From contig JAZBOY010000092.1 of assembly GCA_036351375.1 (NCBI GenBank), positions 216,051 to 280,050 of the forward strand: 64,000 bases of DNA. The letters are read 5' to 3'. Each line of letters begins with the position of its first letter. Positions within the stretch are counted from its first letter, which is position 1. This document shows, piece after piece, positions 46,817 to 55,152 of the stretch. A program made the position numbers and the translations under genes. The notes beneath the pieces were generated by a model, which worked only from the letters and a program-made list of their open reading frames with translations, had not been told where the DNA came from and ran no database searches. The stretch is from JANQIO01 sp036351375 (GTDB lineage: Bacteria; Pseudomonadota; Gammaproteobacteria; Pseudomonadales; Halieaceae).

Positions 46817-47305
46817 ATGACCGAGGGAAAAATTCTTGCAGCCGAGCATCACGGCGCCTATGCGCTGAAGCTGGTGGGTGATGTGCGCGTCAATCTCTGC
46901 AGCTCCATCGATGACTACCTCGAGCACATGTACTCAGACCCGGCATTCGAGAGCGTGATGGTGGACCTCTGCGAGGCCGAGGGCATTGACAGCACCACCC
47001 TGGGCCTGCTGGCAAAGCTGGCCCTGCGCGTGCGCAAGCAGTTTGGCCTCAGGCCGGTGATCTATTCCTGCAGCAACGGCATCAACCGGCTGCTGCAGAG
47101 CATGGCCTTCGGGAAGCTGTTCGATATTCGCGAGGAGAACATGCTCAACGGCGCGGTGATCAGCGAGATACCCGCCGTGAATGACGAACCCGAGGTGGTG
47201 CGCGAGAAGGTGATCGAGGCCCACCGCGTATTGATGGACCTCAGTGATGAAAACCGCGAGCGCTTCCAGGACCTGATGACAGCCCTGGAACATAAGCCGG
47301 GCTGA
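46817..47305 (+). CDS. STAS-domain anti-sigma factor antagonist-like protein
   Basis: A 162-residue protein with one STAS domain. VMVDLCEAEGIDSTTLGLLAKLAL contains the conserved Ser that is phosphorylated in SpoIIAA-type antagonists. After about 115 it has a C-terminal helical extension (EVVREKVIEAHRVLMDLSDEN). The PP2C regulator immediately upstream is its likely phosphatase; no cognate kinase or anti-sigma factor is seen in the window, so the target is unknown. Confidence 0.87.
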   Translation: MTEGKILAAEHHGAYALKLVGDVRVNLCSSIDDYLEHMYSDPAFESVMVDLCEAEGIDSTTLGLLAKLALRVRKQFGLRPVIYSCSNGINRLLQSMAFGKLFDIREENMLNGAVISEIPAVNDEPEVVREKVIEAHRVLMDLSDENRERFQDLMTALEHKPG

Positions 47306-47308
47306 CGC

Positions 47309-47788
47309 TCAGTCGCTGACCGGCACAGCCTCGCCACCCCTGCCGACCAACTCCGATACCTTCAACTTGGCGTTGATAAATGCCTTGTGGGGTACATGAA
47401 TCAGGTCAGACACCTGGCGGATCAGCCGCTCCTCGTACTTGTCCAGGTCGCCGTCGGCATAGGCCACCTGCCACATGCATTCGATCAGCGTGAGCTTCTC
47501 TTCAGCGCTGTAGTGATCGTTGATCAGCCGGGTGAACTCGTACAGTGAGGTGGCGCGATCGGCGCGCTGGCCGGCCAGCTCCAGCAGTTCGGTGATCTCT
47601 GTCGCACCCAGCTGCAGGGCCTCGCCCAGCACTTCCTTGATGGCCTGCTGTTCCTCGGAGCCAACCACGTAGTCGGCGCGAGTCATTTCGATCAGCAGGG
47701 CGGCAGCGGCGAGGTCGAGCTGGTGCCGATGCTCGGCCTGGTCGGTCTGGTCGGGTTTGGAAAACAGGGAAATCAGGGACTGGATCAT
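47309..47788 (-). CDS. TerB-like protein of unknown function
   Basis: All-helical cytoplasmic protein of 159 residues resembling the TerB tellurite-resistance domain. LLIEMTRADYVVGSEEQQAIKEVL and ECMWQVAYADGDLDKYEERLIRQV carry the paired acidic helices typical of TerB. Such proteins are thought to sense or scaffold at the membrane; no other ter gene is nearby. The start is taken at MIQSLISLFSKP (47788) since the upstream frame is inside tal. It lies 4 bp after tal and is likely in its operon. Confidence 0.75.
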   Translation of the reverse strand: MIQSLISLFSKPDQTDQAEHRHQLDLAAAALLIEMTRADYVVGSEEQQAIKEVLGEALQLGATEITELLELAGQRADRATSLYEFTRLINDHYSAEEKLTLIECMWQVAYADGDLDKYEERLIRQVSDLIHVPHKAFINAKLKVSELVGRGGEAVPVSD

Positions 47789-47792
47789 CGTC

Positions 47793-48752
47793 TCACCCGT
47801 CGAAATCTGAGAGGAGCTGTTCCAGCTTGAGCTGGTCAGCCACGAAGTTGCGAATACCTTCCGCCAGCTTTTCGGTCGCCATGGCGTCGGCATTGAGCGC
47901 GTAGCGGAAGCCGCTCTCCGGCAAGTCTATCCGATCTTCACCCTCGCCGATTGCATCCGGGGCCAGCCGTCTCGGCAGATCGCCCTCGTCGGCGGCCAGC
48001 TCTTCGAGCAGCTGGGGACTGATGGTCAGGCGGTCGCAGCCGGCCAGAGCCTCGATCTCGCCGGTATTGCGGAAACTCGCGCCCATCACCACCGTCTGGT
48101 AGCCGTGCTGCTTGTAGTAATTGTAGATCCGGGTGACCGATTGCACCCCGGGGTCGTCGTCGGCGCTGTCGATCACCCGGTCGGTATTGGCCTTGAACCA
48201 GTCGAGGATACGGCCCACGAACGGTGAGATCAGGTAGACACCGGCCTCGGCGCAGGCGACGGCCTGCTCGAAGCCGAACAACAGGGTGAGGTTGCAGTTG
48301 ATGCCCTCGCGCTCAAGCTGTTCGGCCGCGCGTATGCCTTCCCAGGTAGACGCGGTCTTGATCAGGATACGGTCCGGGCCGATGCCGGCGGCATCGTAGA
48401 GGCCGATCAGCTTGCGGGCGCGTTCAATCGTACCCTGGGTATCAAATGACAGCCGCGCATCGACCTCGGTAGACACCCGGCCGGGAATCACCCCGAGAAT
48501 TTCGCAGCCAATCGCCACCGCCAGCTTGTCGCTGCAGTTGGCCAGCTGCTCTGAATCGCTACCGCCCTGTGCGGACGCCCAGGCCCGGGCCTCACGGATC
48601 AGGTCCTGGGTGTGGGGCAGGGCGGCGGCCTTCAGCAGCAGGGACGGGTTGGTAGTAGCGTCCTGCGGGTGGAAGCGCTTGATGGCTTCGAAGTCGCCGG
48701 TGTCGGCCACCACGGTGGTCATGGCCTTGAGTTGTTCAAGCTTGCTGCTCAT
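47793..48752 (-). CDS. tal: Transaldolase
   Basis: Pentose-phosphate pathway enzyme that transfers a dihydroxyacetone unit between sugar phosphates; 319 residues. DATTNPSLLLKAA near the N-terminus and DRILIKTASTWEGIRAAEQL, which holds the Schiff-base Lys, are diagnostic, and LTLLFGFEQAVACAEAGVYLISPFVGRI follows. It is the long TalB type. Its start overlaps the dusA stop by 4 nt, as in Pseudomonas, so dusA, tal and the TerB-like gene are one unit. Confidence 0.97.
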   Translation of the reverse strand: MSSKLEQLKAMTTVVADTGDFEAIKRFHPQDATTNPSLLLKAAALPHTQDLIREARAWASAQGGSDSEQLANCSDKLAVAIGCEILGVIPGRVSTEVDARLSFDTQGTIERARKLIGLYDAAGIGPDRILIKTASTWEGIRAAEQLEREGINCNLTLLFGFEQAVACAEAGVYLISPFVGRILDWFKANTDRVIDSADDDPGVQSVTRIYNYYKQHGYQTVVMGASFRNTGEIEALAGCDRLTISPQLLEELAADEGDLPRRLAPDAIGEGEDRIDLPESGFRYALNADAMATEKLAEGIRNFVADQLKLEQLLSDFDG

Positions 48753-49732
48753 ACGGCAAGAGTCTCCGGGGGTTCGTTGACCAGGGCAACGGCGTCTTCC
48801 AGCACGTTGATGCCCGCGTCGGGTTTGAATGCGTGTTCGCTGAGGTGGCGGCGGAAGCGTCGCGCGCCGGGCACGCCCTGGTAGAGCCCGAGGATGTGCC
48901 GTGTCATATGGTGCAGGGATGTGCCGGTGGCCAGCTGGTCGCGCACGTAGGGCAGCAGGGCGGCGGCCACGTCGCCGCGGCTCACCGGCGCGGTTTCGTC
49001 GCCGAACAGTTCCCGGTCCACCTGCGCCAGCATGAAGGGATTGTGGTAGGCCTCACGGCCGAGCATGACGCCGTCCACCTGGGCCAGGTGCTCCCGGCAC
49101 TGTTCAAGCGTGGTGATGCCGCCATTGATGATGATCTCGAGCTCCGGGTGTTCCTGCTTGAGCCGGTACACGTAGTCGTAGTGCAACGGCGGGATCTCGC
49201 GGTTTTCCCTCGGGCTCAGGCCCTGCAGCCAGGCCTTGCGGGCGTGCACAATGAAAGTGGTGCAGCCGGCGGACGCCTGCGCATCCACAAAGCCCAGCAT
49301 TCCCTCGTAGTCTTCCATGTCGTCGATGCCGATGCGGTGTTTCACCGTGACCGGAAGATCGCAGGCCTCACGCATGGCGGCAACGCAATCCGCGACCAGC
49401 GCCGGCTGTGCCATCAGGCAGGCGCCGAACATGCCGGACTGGACCCGGTCGGAGGGGCAGCCACAGTTCAGGTTCACCTCGTCATAGCCCTCAGCCTCGG
49501 CAAAGCGGGCGCAGGCCGCCAGCTCCTCCGGATTGCTGCCGCCCAGCTGCAGCGCCACCGGGTGCTCCTCGGGATTGAAGTGCAGGAACCGCTCCCGGTC
49601 GCCGTGTAGCAGCGCGCCGGTGGTCACCATTTCCGTATACAGCACGGCGCGCCGGGTCAGCAGCCGCCAGAAGTAGCGACAGTGCCGATCCGACCAGTCC
49701 ATCATCGGCGCTATGCAGAAGCGATGGTCCAT
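48749..49732 (-). CDS. dusA: tRNA-dihydrouridine(20/20a) synthase DusA
   Basis: FMN-dependent reductase that makes dihydrouridine in the tRNA D-loop; 327 residues. FCIAPMMDWSDRHCRYFWRLL, VNLNCGCPSDRVQSGMFGACLM with the active-site Cys, and VKHRIGIDD are the DusA signatures. The start is the ATG at 49732; the frame extends to 49882 but the extra part is not conserved and overlaps the gltX promoter. Divergent from gltX. Confidence 0.95.
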   Translation of the reverse strand: MDHRFCIAPMMDWSDRHCRYFWRLLTRRAVLYTEMVTTGALLHGDRERFLHFNPEEHPVALQLGGSNPEELAACARFAEAEGYDEVNLNCGCPSDRVQSGMFGACLMAQPALVADCVAAMREACDLPVTVKHRIGIDDMEDYEGMLGFVDAQASAGCTTFIVHARKAWLQGLSPRENREIPPLHYDYVYRLKQEHPELEIIINGGITTLEQCREHLAQVDGVMLGREAYHNPFMLAQVDRELFGDETAPVSRGDVAAALLPYVRDQLATGTSLHHMTRHILGLYQGVPGARRFRRHLSEHAFKPDAGINVLEDAVALVNEPPETLAV

Positions 49733-49884
49733 TGCCAGGGTACTGTGGGAAGTTCTCGAGGGCGGGATTATAGCCTGACTGCCGCTGTTAGCGGCAGCGT
49801 TGGGGGAGCCGCCGTCGAGGACGCCAGCGCGTGGCACCGCAACAGTCGCTTCCGTATAATCGCGGCTTTTATCCCGAGCCAACC

Positions 49885-51369
49885 ATGACTGTTCGCACGC
49901 GTATCGCGCCGTCGCCCACCGGCGACCCCCACGTAGGCACCGCCTATATTGCCCTGTTCAACCTGTGTTTTGCCCGCGCTCACGGCGGTAAGTTCCTGCT
50001 GCGTATCGAGGACACCGACCAGGCGCGCAGCACGCCGGAATCGGAGCAGGCGATTCTCGATGCCCTGCGCTGGCTGGGTCTGGACTGGGATGAGGGCCCT
50101 GACGTGGGCGGTGAGTTCGGTCCCTACCGTCAGAGCGAGCGCATGCATCTCTATGCCGACTACGCCGAGCAGCTGGTAGCCGAGGGCAAGGCTTTCCGCT
50201 GTTACCGCAGCCCGGCGGAGCTGGACGAGCTGCGTGAGGCGCGCCGGGAGGCGGGCAACAGTACGGCGCTCAAGCCGGTCGACCTGATCCTCCCCGAGGC
50301 GGAGCAGGAGCGCCGCGAGGCCGCGGGCGAGCCCTGGGTCATTCGCATGATGGTGCCTGACGAAGACGGGGTTTGTGCCGTTGATGACCTGCTGCGCGGC
50401 ACCATCGAGCTGGACTGGAGCATGGTGGACGCACAGATCCTGCTGAAATCGGACGGCATGCCCACCTATCACCTGGCCAACGTAGTGGATGATCATCTCA
50501 TGGGTATCACCCACGTCATCCGCGGCGAGGAGTGGATCAGCTCGGCACCCAAGCACAAGCTGCTCTATGACTACTTCGGCTGGGAGATGCCAGTACTGTG
50601 CCACATGCCGCTGCTGCGCAACCCGGACAAATCCAAGCTCTCCAAGCGCAAGAATCCCACCAGCATTCTCTACTACGAGCGCATGGGCTTCCTGCCGGAG
50701 GCGCTGCTCAACTACCTCGGCCGCATGGGCTGGTCCATGCCCGATGAGCGCGAGAAGTTCACGCTGGCCGATATGATGGCGGAGTTTGATATCCAGCGCG
50801 TGTCGCTGGGCGGGCCCGTGTTTGACGTCGAGAAGCTGAGCTGGCTGAACGGCACCTGGATTCGCGAGGAGCTCTCCGACGAAGCCCTGGCCGACCGGCT
50901 CGAGGCCTGGGCGCTGAATCGCAAGAGCCTGATGGCGGTGCTGCCCCACGCCAAGCAGCGCATGGAAGTATTCAGCGACCTGGCGCCGCTGGCGGGTTTC
51001 CTGGTATCCGGCACCCTGACCCTTGAGGAGGACGACTTCCGGGGGCTGAAGCTGGAAGACGAGGCGCTGCTGCAGGCCCTGCAATTTGCGCTCTGGCGCC
51101 TGGAAGCCCAGCGCCACTGGCAGCGGGACCAGGTGTTTGCCGACATGAAAGCAGTGGCCGACGGCCTGGAGATCAAGATGAAGGATTTCCTGGCGCCTTT
51201 CTTTATCGCGGTCAGTGGCTCCACCGCGTCCTTCTCGGTGTTCGACGCCATGGTGTTGCTGGGGCCCGACATGACCCGCGCCCGTATTCGCCACGCCATC
51301 GAGGTACTGGGCGGCGTATCCAAGAAGGCCATGAAACGCTTCGAGAAAGCCTACCGCGAAATCACCTAG
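49885..51369 (+). CDS. gltX: Glutamyl-tRNA synthetase
   Basis: Class I synthetase charging tRNA-Glu; 494 residues. The HIGH-type motif is PSPTGDPHVGTAY, RIEDTDQARS follows, and the KMSKS-type motif is DKSKLSKRKNPT. VLCHMPLLRNPDKSKLS keeps the standard fold. ATG 49885 is preceded by GAGCC; earlier in-frame starts are unlikely. Its stop TAG lies in CTAG, whose complement supplies the stop of the convergent lyase gene, so the two genes overlap by 3 nt at 51366-51369. Confidence 0.96.
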   Translation: MTVRTRIAPSPTGDPHVGTAYIALFNLCFARAHGGKFLLRIEDTDQARSTPESEQAILDALRWLGLDWDEGPDVGGEFGPYRQSERMHLYADYAEQLVAEGKAFRCYRSPAELDELREARREAGNSTALKPVDLILPEAEQERREAAGEPWVIRMMVPDEDGVCAVDDLLRGTIELDWSMVDAQILLKSDGMPTYHLANVVDDHLMGITHVIRGEEWISSAPKHKLLYDYFGWEMPVLCHMPLLRNPDKSKLSKRKNPTSILYYERMGFLPEALLNYLGRMGWSMPDEREKFTLADMMAEFDIQRVSLGGPVFDVEKLSWLNGTWIREELSDEALADRLEAWALNRKSLMAVLPHAKQRMEVFSDLAPLAGFLVSGTLTLEEDDFRGLKLEDEALLQALQFALWRLEAQRHWQRDQVFADMKAVADGLEIKMKDFLAPFFIAVSGSTASFSVFDAMVLLGPDMTRARIRHAIEVLGGVSKKAMKRFEKAYREIT

Positions 51370-52607
51370 CCGGCCCGCGCGCAGTCGACCAACCCCACCT
51401 CGACCAGCGACCGCTCCAGCTGGCCCCAGCGCTGTTCCAGACTGCCGGTGTAACCGACTGCCATGCGCACCAGTCCTGGCCGGATGGCCGCCTGCTGCAG
51501 TGCCTCATCGGTCATCTCGCTGGAGGTGGACGACGCCGAACAGGACATCAGGGTGTCGAAATACCCCAGGCTGACCGCCACATAGCCGAACTTTTCCTGG
51601 TTCTGCAGCCGGTCCATGAGCGCCATGGCGCGCTGCTCGCTGCCTGCATCCAGGGTCATCAGGCCCCCGTAGCCGAAACCTTCCTCCCGGAGTTGCTCCA
51701 TCAGCGCGTGATCGGGGTGTGAGGCCAGGCCCGGGTAGGATACCGGCACGCCCAGCGCCGCCGCGCGCTCGGCCAGGGCCAGCGTGCGTTCACCGTGGGC
51801 GGCCATCCGCAGGGGCAGGTGCGGTATGCGCAGGGAAACGTTGCTGGCCACGTGGGGATCCATGGTCGGGCCGAGCACCATCAGCGGGCCGGTATGCAGG
51901 TCCATCAGTTGGCCGATAAAGTCCTCGCTCGCACAGATCGCTCCGCCGATCAGGTCAGAGGCGCCGCCGATGAACTTGGTCAGGCTGTGAATCACGATGT
52001 CGGCCCCGAGGCGGGCCGGGCTCAGCACCAGTGGAGCAAACGTGTTGTCCACGACCAGCGGAATGCCGGCTTCCCGGGCGATGCCGGCCAGCCGCGGAAG
52101 GTCCGCTACCCGGAGCGTGGGGTTGGACAGGCTCTCCACGTAAATCATTCGCGTGCTATCGGTGATGGCTTCGCGCACGGCCGCGGCGTTGGTGGTGTCT
52201 ACGAAGCTTGTCGTGACACCGGTCTTGGCGGGCATGAAGTCATTGAGCAGCGCCCAGGTTCCCCCGTAGATGGCGTTGCCTGCCACGATATGGTCGCCGG
52301 CGTTGCACAGCGCCATGATCACCGCGGAAATCGCACCCATGCCGCTGGCGGTGCAATAGGCGGCCTCGGTGCCCTCCATGGCGGCGAGCTGGCGGCCCAG
52401 CTGGTACACGGTGGGGTTGAAGTGCCGCCCGTAGAGATAACAGCCGCCGCTCTCGGGTCCCTTCCTGCCGGCAAAGATGTCCGGCATGGTGGCCGGGTCG
52501 ATAACGGTGAAGGTAGAGCTGGCCTCGATGGACATGTTGACGCCGCCGTGCTCGCCGAACTCGTGGCGCAGGGTTGCCAGGGCTTCGATGGGGTTGTCGT
52601 GTTGCAT
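51366..52607 (-). CDS. Methionine gamma-lyase-type PLP enzyme
   Basis: Cys/Met-metabolism PLP enzyme of 413 residues. GGCYLYGRHFNPTVYQLGRQLAAMEG and YCTASGMGAISAVIMALC form the PLP site, VDNTFAPLVLSPARLGADIV and HSLTKFIGGASDLIGG hold the Schiff-base Lys. Methionine gamma-lyase is the best guess because it is divergent from an Lrp-family gene, as mdeA and mdeR are in Pseudomonas putida, but cystathionine or O-acetylhomoserine enzymes are possible. The start is placed at MQHDNPIEALATL (52607). Confidence 0.82.
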   Translation of the reverse strand: MQHDNPIEALATLRHEFGEHGGVNMSIEASSTFTVIDPATMPDIFAGRKGPESGGCYLYGRHFNPTVYQLGRQLAAMEGTEAAYCTASGMGAISAVIMALCNAGDHIVAGNAIYGGTWALLNDFMPAKTGVTTSFVDTTNAAAVREAITDSTRMIYVESLSNPTLRVADLPRLAGIAREAGIPLVVDNTFAPLVLSPARLGADIVIHSLTKFIGGASDLIGGAICASEDFIGQLMDLHTGPLMVLGPTMDPHVASNVSLRIPHLPLRMAAHGERTLALAERAAALGVPVSYPGLASHPDHALMEQLREEGFGYGGLMTLDAGSEQRAMALMDRLQNQEKFGYVAVSLGYFDTLMSCSASSTSSEMTDEALQQAAIRPGLVRMAVGYTGSLEQRWGQLERSLVEVGLVDCARAG

Positions 52608-52703
52608 GGATTGCTCCCCGGGCAGGGCCAACAGCCGCAACCCGAATTTATTGGCCGAATATGGCGCTATCTTGCACTTAATTTTGGTAGTACGCTCAAC
52701 GAC

Positions 52704-52714
52704 GAATTTAATTC
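52704..52714. promoter_or_regulatory. Possible Lrp-type operator in the divergent spacer
   Basis: GAATT-T-AATTC is a perfect 5-bp inverted repeat five bases before the Lrp gene start. The 52608-52718 spacer is AT-rich compared with its surroundings (GAATTTATT, ACTTAATTTTGG), as expected for Lrp/AsnC binding, and serves both divergent genes. Confidence 0.4.
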
Positions 52715-52718
52715 TGAT

Positions 52719-53192
52719 ATGGGGCGTTTCGTGGAATTGGACGAAATAGACTTCGAAATAGTGAAGCAGTTGCAGAACAATGCTCGGCTCAGCAACAAGG
52801 AACTGGCGGCCCGGGTTGGCCTGGCGCCCTCGACGACCCTGGTGCGGACACGCCAACTGGAGCGGGAAGGGGTGCTGCGCGGTTACCAGGCGCAGGTCAA
52901 CCCGCGCGCCCTGGGTATTGGCCTACAGGCGTTGATCTCGGTGCGCCTCAAGCAGCACACGGCAAGGGATGTGGAAGTCTTCCGCGACTACGTGCTGGCC
53001 TTGCCGGAAGTCATGCGGCTTTACCATATGGCGGGAGAGGACGATTTCCTGATCCACGTGGGCGTGGGAGATTCCGAAGAACTTAGAACGCTGGCCATGA
53101 GCTCGTTGACCACCCGACCGGAAGTGGCCCATATCGAGACCGGCCTGATCTTCGAGTGCGTCGAGGGTTTATGGGGCAGCCAACCGAGTTGA
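52719..53192 (+). CDS. Lrp/AsnC-family transcriptional regulator
   Basis: A 157-residue regulator. The N-terminal helix-turn-helix is DEIDFEIVKQLQNNARLSNK followed by ELAARVGLAPSTTLVRTRQLE. The C-terminal RAM ligand domain has GLQALISVRLKQHT and VMRLYHMAGEDDFLIHVGV. It is divergent from the methionine-lyase-type gene and probably controls it in response to an amino acid, as MdeR does for mdeA. The tRNA promoter overlaps its stop codon. Confidence 0.92.
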   Translation: MGRFVELDEIDFEIVKQLQNNARLSNKELAARVGLAPSTTLVRTRQLEREGVLRGYQAQVNPRALGIGLQALISVRLKQHTARDVEVFRDYVLALPEVMRLYHMAGEDDFLIHVGVGDSEELRTLAMSSLTTRPEVAHIETGLIFECVEGLWGSQPS

Positions 53193-53217
53193 CAGGGTAC
53201 CGACCCCTCACTAGAAT
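53189..53217 (+). promoter_or_regulatory. sigma70 promoter of the tRNA-Ala gene
   Basis: TTGACA (53189-53194), 17 bp, TAGAAT (53212-53217), a near-consensus promoter whose -35 overlaps the Lrp-gene stop. Transcription would begin about 40 bp before the tRNA. Confidence 0.82.
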
Positions 53218-53263
53218 GCGCAGCCTGCTTCAGCCGGACCCATCGGCCGAGGCCACCCGATTC

Positions 53264-53339
<76 letters not shown>

Positions 53340-53350
53340 ATTATGAAAAA

Positions 53351-53377
53351 GCCGAAGTTCCAGCTTCGGCTTTTTTT
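53351..53377 (+). terminator. Terminator of the tRNA-Ala gene
   Basis: GCCGAAG-TTCCAG-CTTCGGC followed by TTTTTTT (53371-53377), starting 12 bp after the tRNA CCA. Confidence 0.92.
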
Positions 53378-53435
53378 ATGTGCACGAACCGGTGGCTCGC
53401 ACCCGACTTTCTGCCTTTCTCCACCAAACAAGAAT

Positions 53436-53463
53436 CCCTCGTCCGATCGGACGAGGGTTTTTT
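53436..53463 (+). terminator. Second terminator in the tRNA 3' array
   Basis: CCCTCGTCCGA-TCGGACGAGGG is a perfect 22-nt palindrome (53436-53457) followed by TTTTTT. It follows the first degraded tRNA 3' end. Confidence 0.85.
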
Positions 53464-53563
53464 GTTTGGATGACTGTGATCGAAACGGCGAAGGTGCCGG
53501 GCTCGCGTTCGAGTTTGATCCCGCGGGGCCGCCTAGGCCTAGCTCCACCAAATCTCAAAAAAT

Positions 53564-53590
53564 GCCGAAGTTTCAGCTTCGGCTTTTTTT
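53564..53590 (+). terminator. Third terminator in the tRNA 3' array
   Basis: GCCGAAG-TTTCAG-CTTCGGC followed by TTTTTTT. It is a near copy of the real tRNA terminator, one change in the loop, within the 82-nt duplication. Confidence 0.88.
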
Positions 53591-53715
53591 ATGCGTACGA
53601 ACCGGTGGTTCGATCCCGACTCTTCGCTTCGCACAGCTGACGGTATCCCTGCTGCAGCGTTTCGAGCCCATTCGGCTATAGTCTATGGATAGATGACGCC
53701 ATCGGGGGGTGCGTT

Positions 53716-54246
53716 ATGTATCGGAGCAGCTTATTCGCAAGCGGCGTGCTGGCGTTGTTGTGTTCAATCACGGTGGCGCGTGCGCTGGCCGTGGAGCCAC
53801 GGACCGAACATACCTTCCAGCTCTCGCCAGGGGAGTCGCCACCGTCGGCGACTGCCGAGGATGCGGGCTGGCTGGCCGGGCGCTGGGAGGGCGTGGCATT
53901 TGGCCAGCGCTTCGAGGAGTACTGGAGCGAGCCTTCGGCGGGCAGCATGCTGGGCACCTTCAAGCTCATCGGCGATGAAGGCGTCGAGTTCTATGAACTG
54001 ATGGAAATCTCCGTCTCTGAGGGTCGTCTGGGCCTCAAGGTGAAGCACTTCTCAGCGGACTTCAGCGCGTGGGAAGACAAGCCCGACTACGTGCACTTCA
54101 AGCTGGTGGCCGTCGAACCCGACGCCCTGCACTTTTCCGGCATCAGCTTCTACCGGCGAGGGCCTGACAACATTGAGGCCTACCTGTTGATGCGCGACGG
54201 CGAGAAACTGCGCGAAGAAAAACTGGTCTACTCGCGCGTCAAATAG
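53716..54246 (+). CDS. Exported DUF6265-like protein
   Basis: A 176-residue exported protein of unknown function. A signal peptide covers about residues 1-25 (LFASGVLALLCSITVARALA). The mature part has AGWLAGRWEGVAFGQRFEEYWSEPSAGSMLGTFKLI, the DUF6265 pattern, followed by beta strands (FYELMEISVSEGRLGLKVKHF, HFSGISFYRRG) consistent with a lipocalin-like barrel. It stands alone, convergent with the AsmA-like gene 8 bp away. Confidence 0.82.
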   Translation: MYRSSLFASGVLALLCSITVARALAVEPRTEHTFQLSPGESPPSATAEDAGWLAGRWEGVAFGQRFEEYWSEPSAGSMLGTFKLIGDEGVEFYELMEISVSEGRLGLKVKHFSADFSAWEDKPDYVHFKLVAVEPDALHFSGISFYRRGPDNIEAYLLMRDGEKLREEKLVYSRVK

Positions 54247-54254
54247 ACGCGCGC

Positions 54255-55019
54255 CTATTCCTTGTCCTTCAGCAGGCCCTTCAGGCCCTCCAGCTTTTCG
54301 CGGTTTTCCGCGCCGATCTTCTCATCCAGCTTTTTGTTGACCTCTTCCTTTGCTGCATCTTTGGCGAGGTCCTTGATGTAATCCTGCACCGCCCGATTCG
54401 CCTGCTTGATCACCGCAGACAGCATTGACGAGGCGAGCTGTTCGGGCGTCAGCCCGGTTTGCTCATCGCCGAGGTTGGCGAGGCGGATGCCCGGCATGTT
54501 GAGGGTTTTGCCGCCATGCTGGGCGGTTTCAATCGCAGCGCTGCTGTTGATGAAGGCAAACTGCTTGAGCGCCAGGCGCACGTCTGCGGGCTCGCCGCTG
54601 GGCGGCGGTGCCGGCTCGGAGCCACTGGTCTTCATACCCTCCAGGAGTTGCTGCAGGTTGGTGCTGGCGCCTTTCTGTTCTGCGGTCAGGCGCGCCCCGT
54701 CTACCAGTACTTCGTCGATGATGATCACCGGGCCGGTGATTGACGCCGGCCGTACCTGCACGGCCACCTCGTCCATCTCGAAGGCGTTGCGAGTCTTGAA
54801 TCCGTCGGGGTTGGCAATCTGCAGGCCGTAGATTTCGCCGCGACCGTCCCGCAAGTTGAACTTGACCTCCGAGACCCGCACCGAGGTGCCGACCACTTCG
54901 CTGCCGACGTCTTCGATGACCTTTTTGATGATGGCGTCCAGGTTCTGCAACACCAGGAACACCGCTGCGATTACCAGAACGACTACCAAACCCAATCCGA
55001 TTTTTACTGCCTTGCCCAT
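54255..55019 (-). CDS. AsmA-like inner-membrane-anchored protein
   Basis: A 254-residue protein with one N-terminal membrane helix (VKIGLGLVVVLVIAAVFLVL) and a periplasmic part. VRVSEVKFNLRDGRGEIYGLQIANPDGF and VRPASITGPVIIIDEVLVDGARL resemble the repeating groove strands of AsmA/DUF748 proteins, which help move lipids to the outer membrane. A long helical Lys/Glu-rich C-terminus follows (DYIKDLAKDAAKEEVNKKLD). It is much shorter than AsmA or TamB, and the function is not known. Confidence 0.72.
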   Translation of the reverse strand: MGKAVKIGLGLVVVLVIAAVFLVLQNLDAIIKKVIEDVGSEVVGTSVRVSEVKFNLRDGRGEIYGLQIANPDGFKTRNAFEMDEVAVQVRPASITGPVIIIDEVLVDGARLTAEQKGASTNLQQLLEGMKTSGSEPAPPPSGEPADVRLALKQFAFINSSAAIETAQHGGKTLNMPGIRLANLGDEQTGLTPEQLASSMLSAVIKQANRAVQDYIKDLAKDAAKEEVNKKLDEKIGAENREKLEGLKGLLKDKE

Positions 55020-55152
55020 GACAACTGCCTCCTCTGCGCTGTCCCTACTATAGTTGAAACGTTAAGGAGTGTTTATGTCATCCCCGGGGCTGTAGATCAT
55101 GCTCCGGACGCTGGGGCATAATAGGCGCCCCCCGCACCAGATCCAGGGCAGC

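Larger units (their letters stand above)
53387..53620 (+). repeat. Three echoes of the tRNA-Ala 3' half
   Basis: After the tRNA, acceptor-like ends recur at 53413-53426 (GCCTTTCTCCACCA) and 53537-53550 (GCCTAGCTCCACCA, identical to the real one), each preceded by a degraded T-arm-like stretch. A third T-arm-like stretch (GGTGGTTCGATCCCGAC) ends at 53620. The 82-nt stretch 53326-53407 is repeated at 53537-53620, including the terminator. None forms a complete tRNA. Nothing else is visible in 53340-53715. Confidence 0.78.

Noticed and set aside
53413..53550. Additional tRNA genes
   Set aside because: Only 3'-half-like pieces remain; no complete cloverleaf can be drawn.
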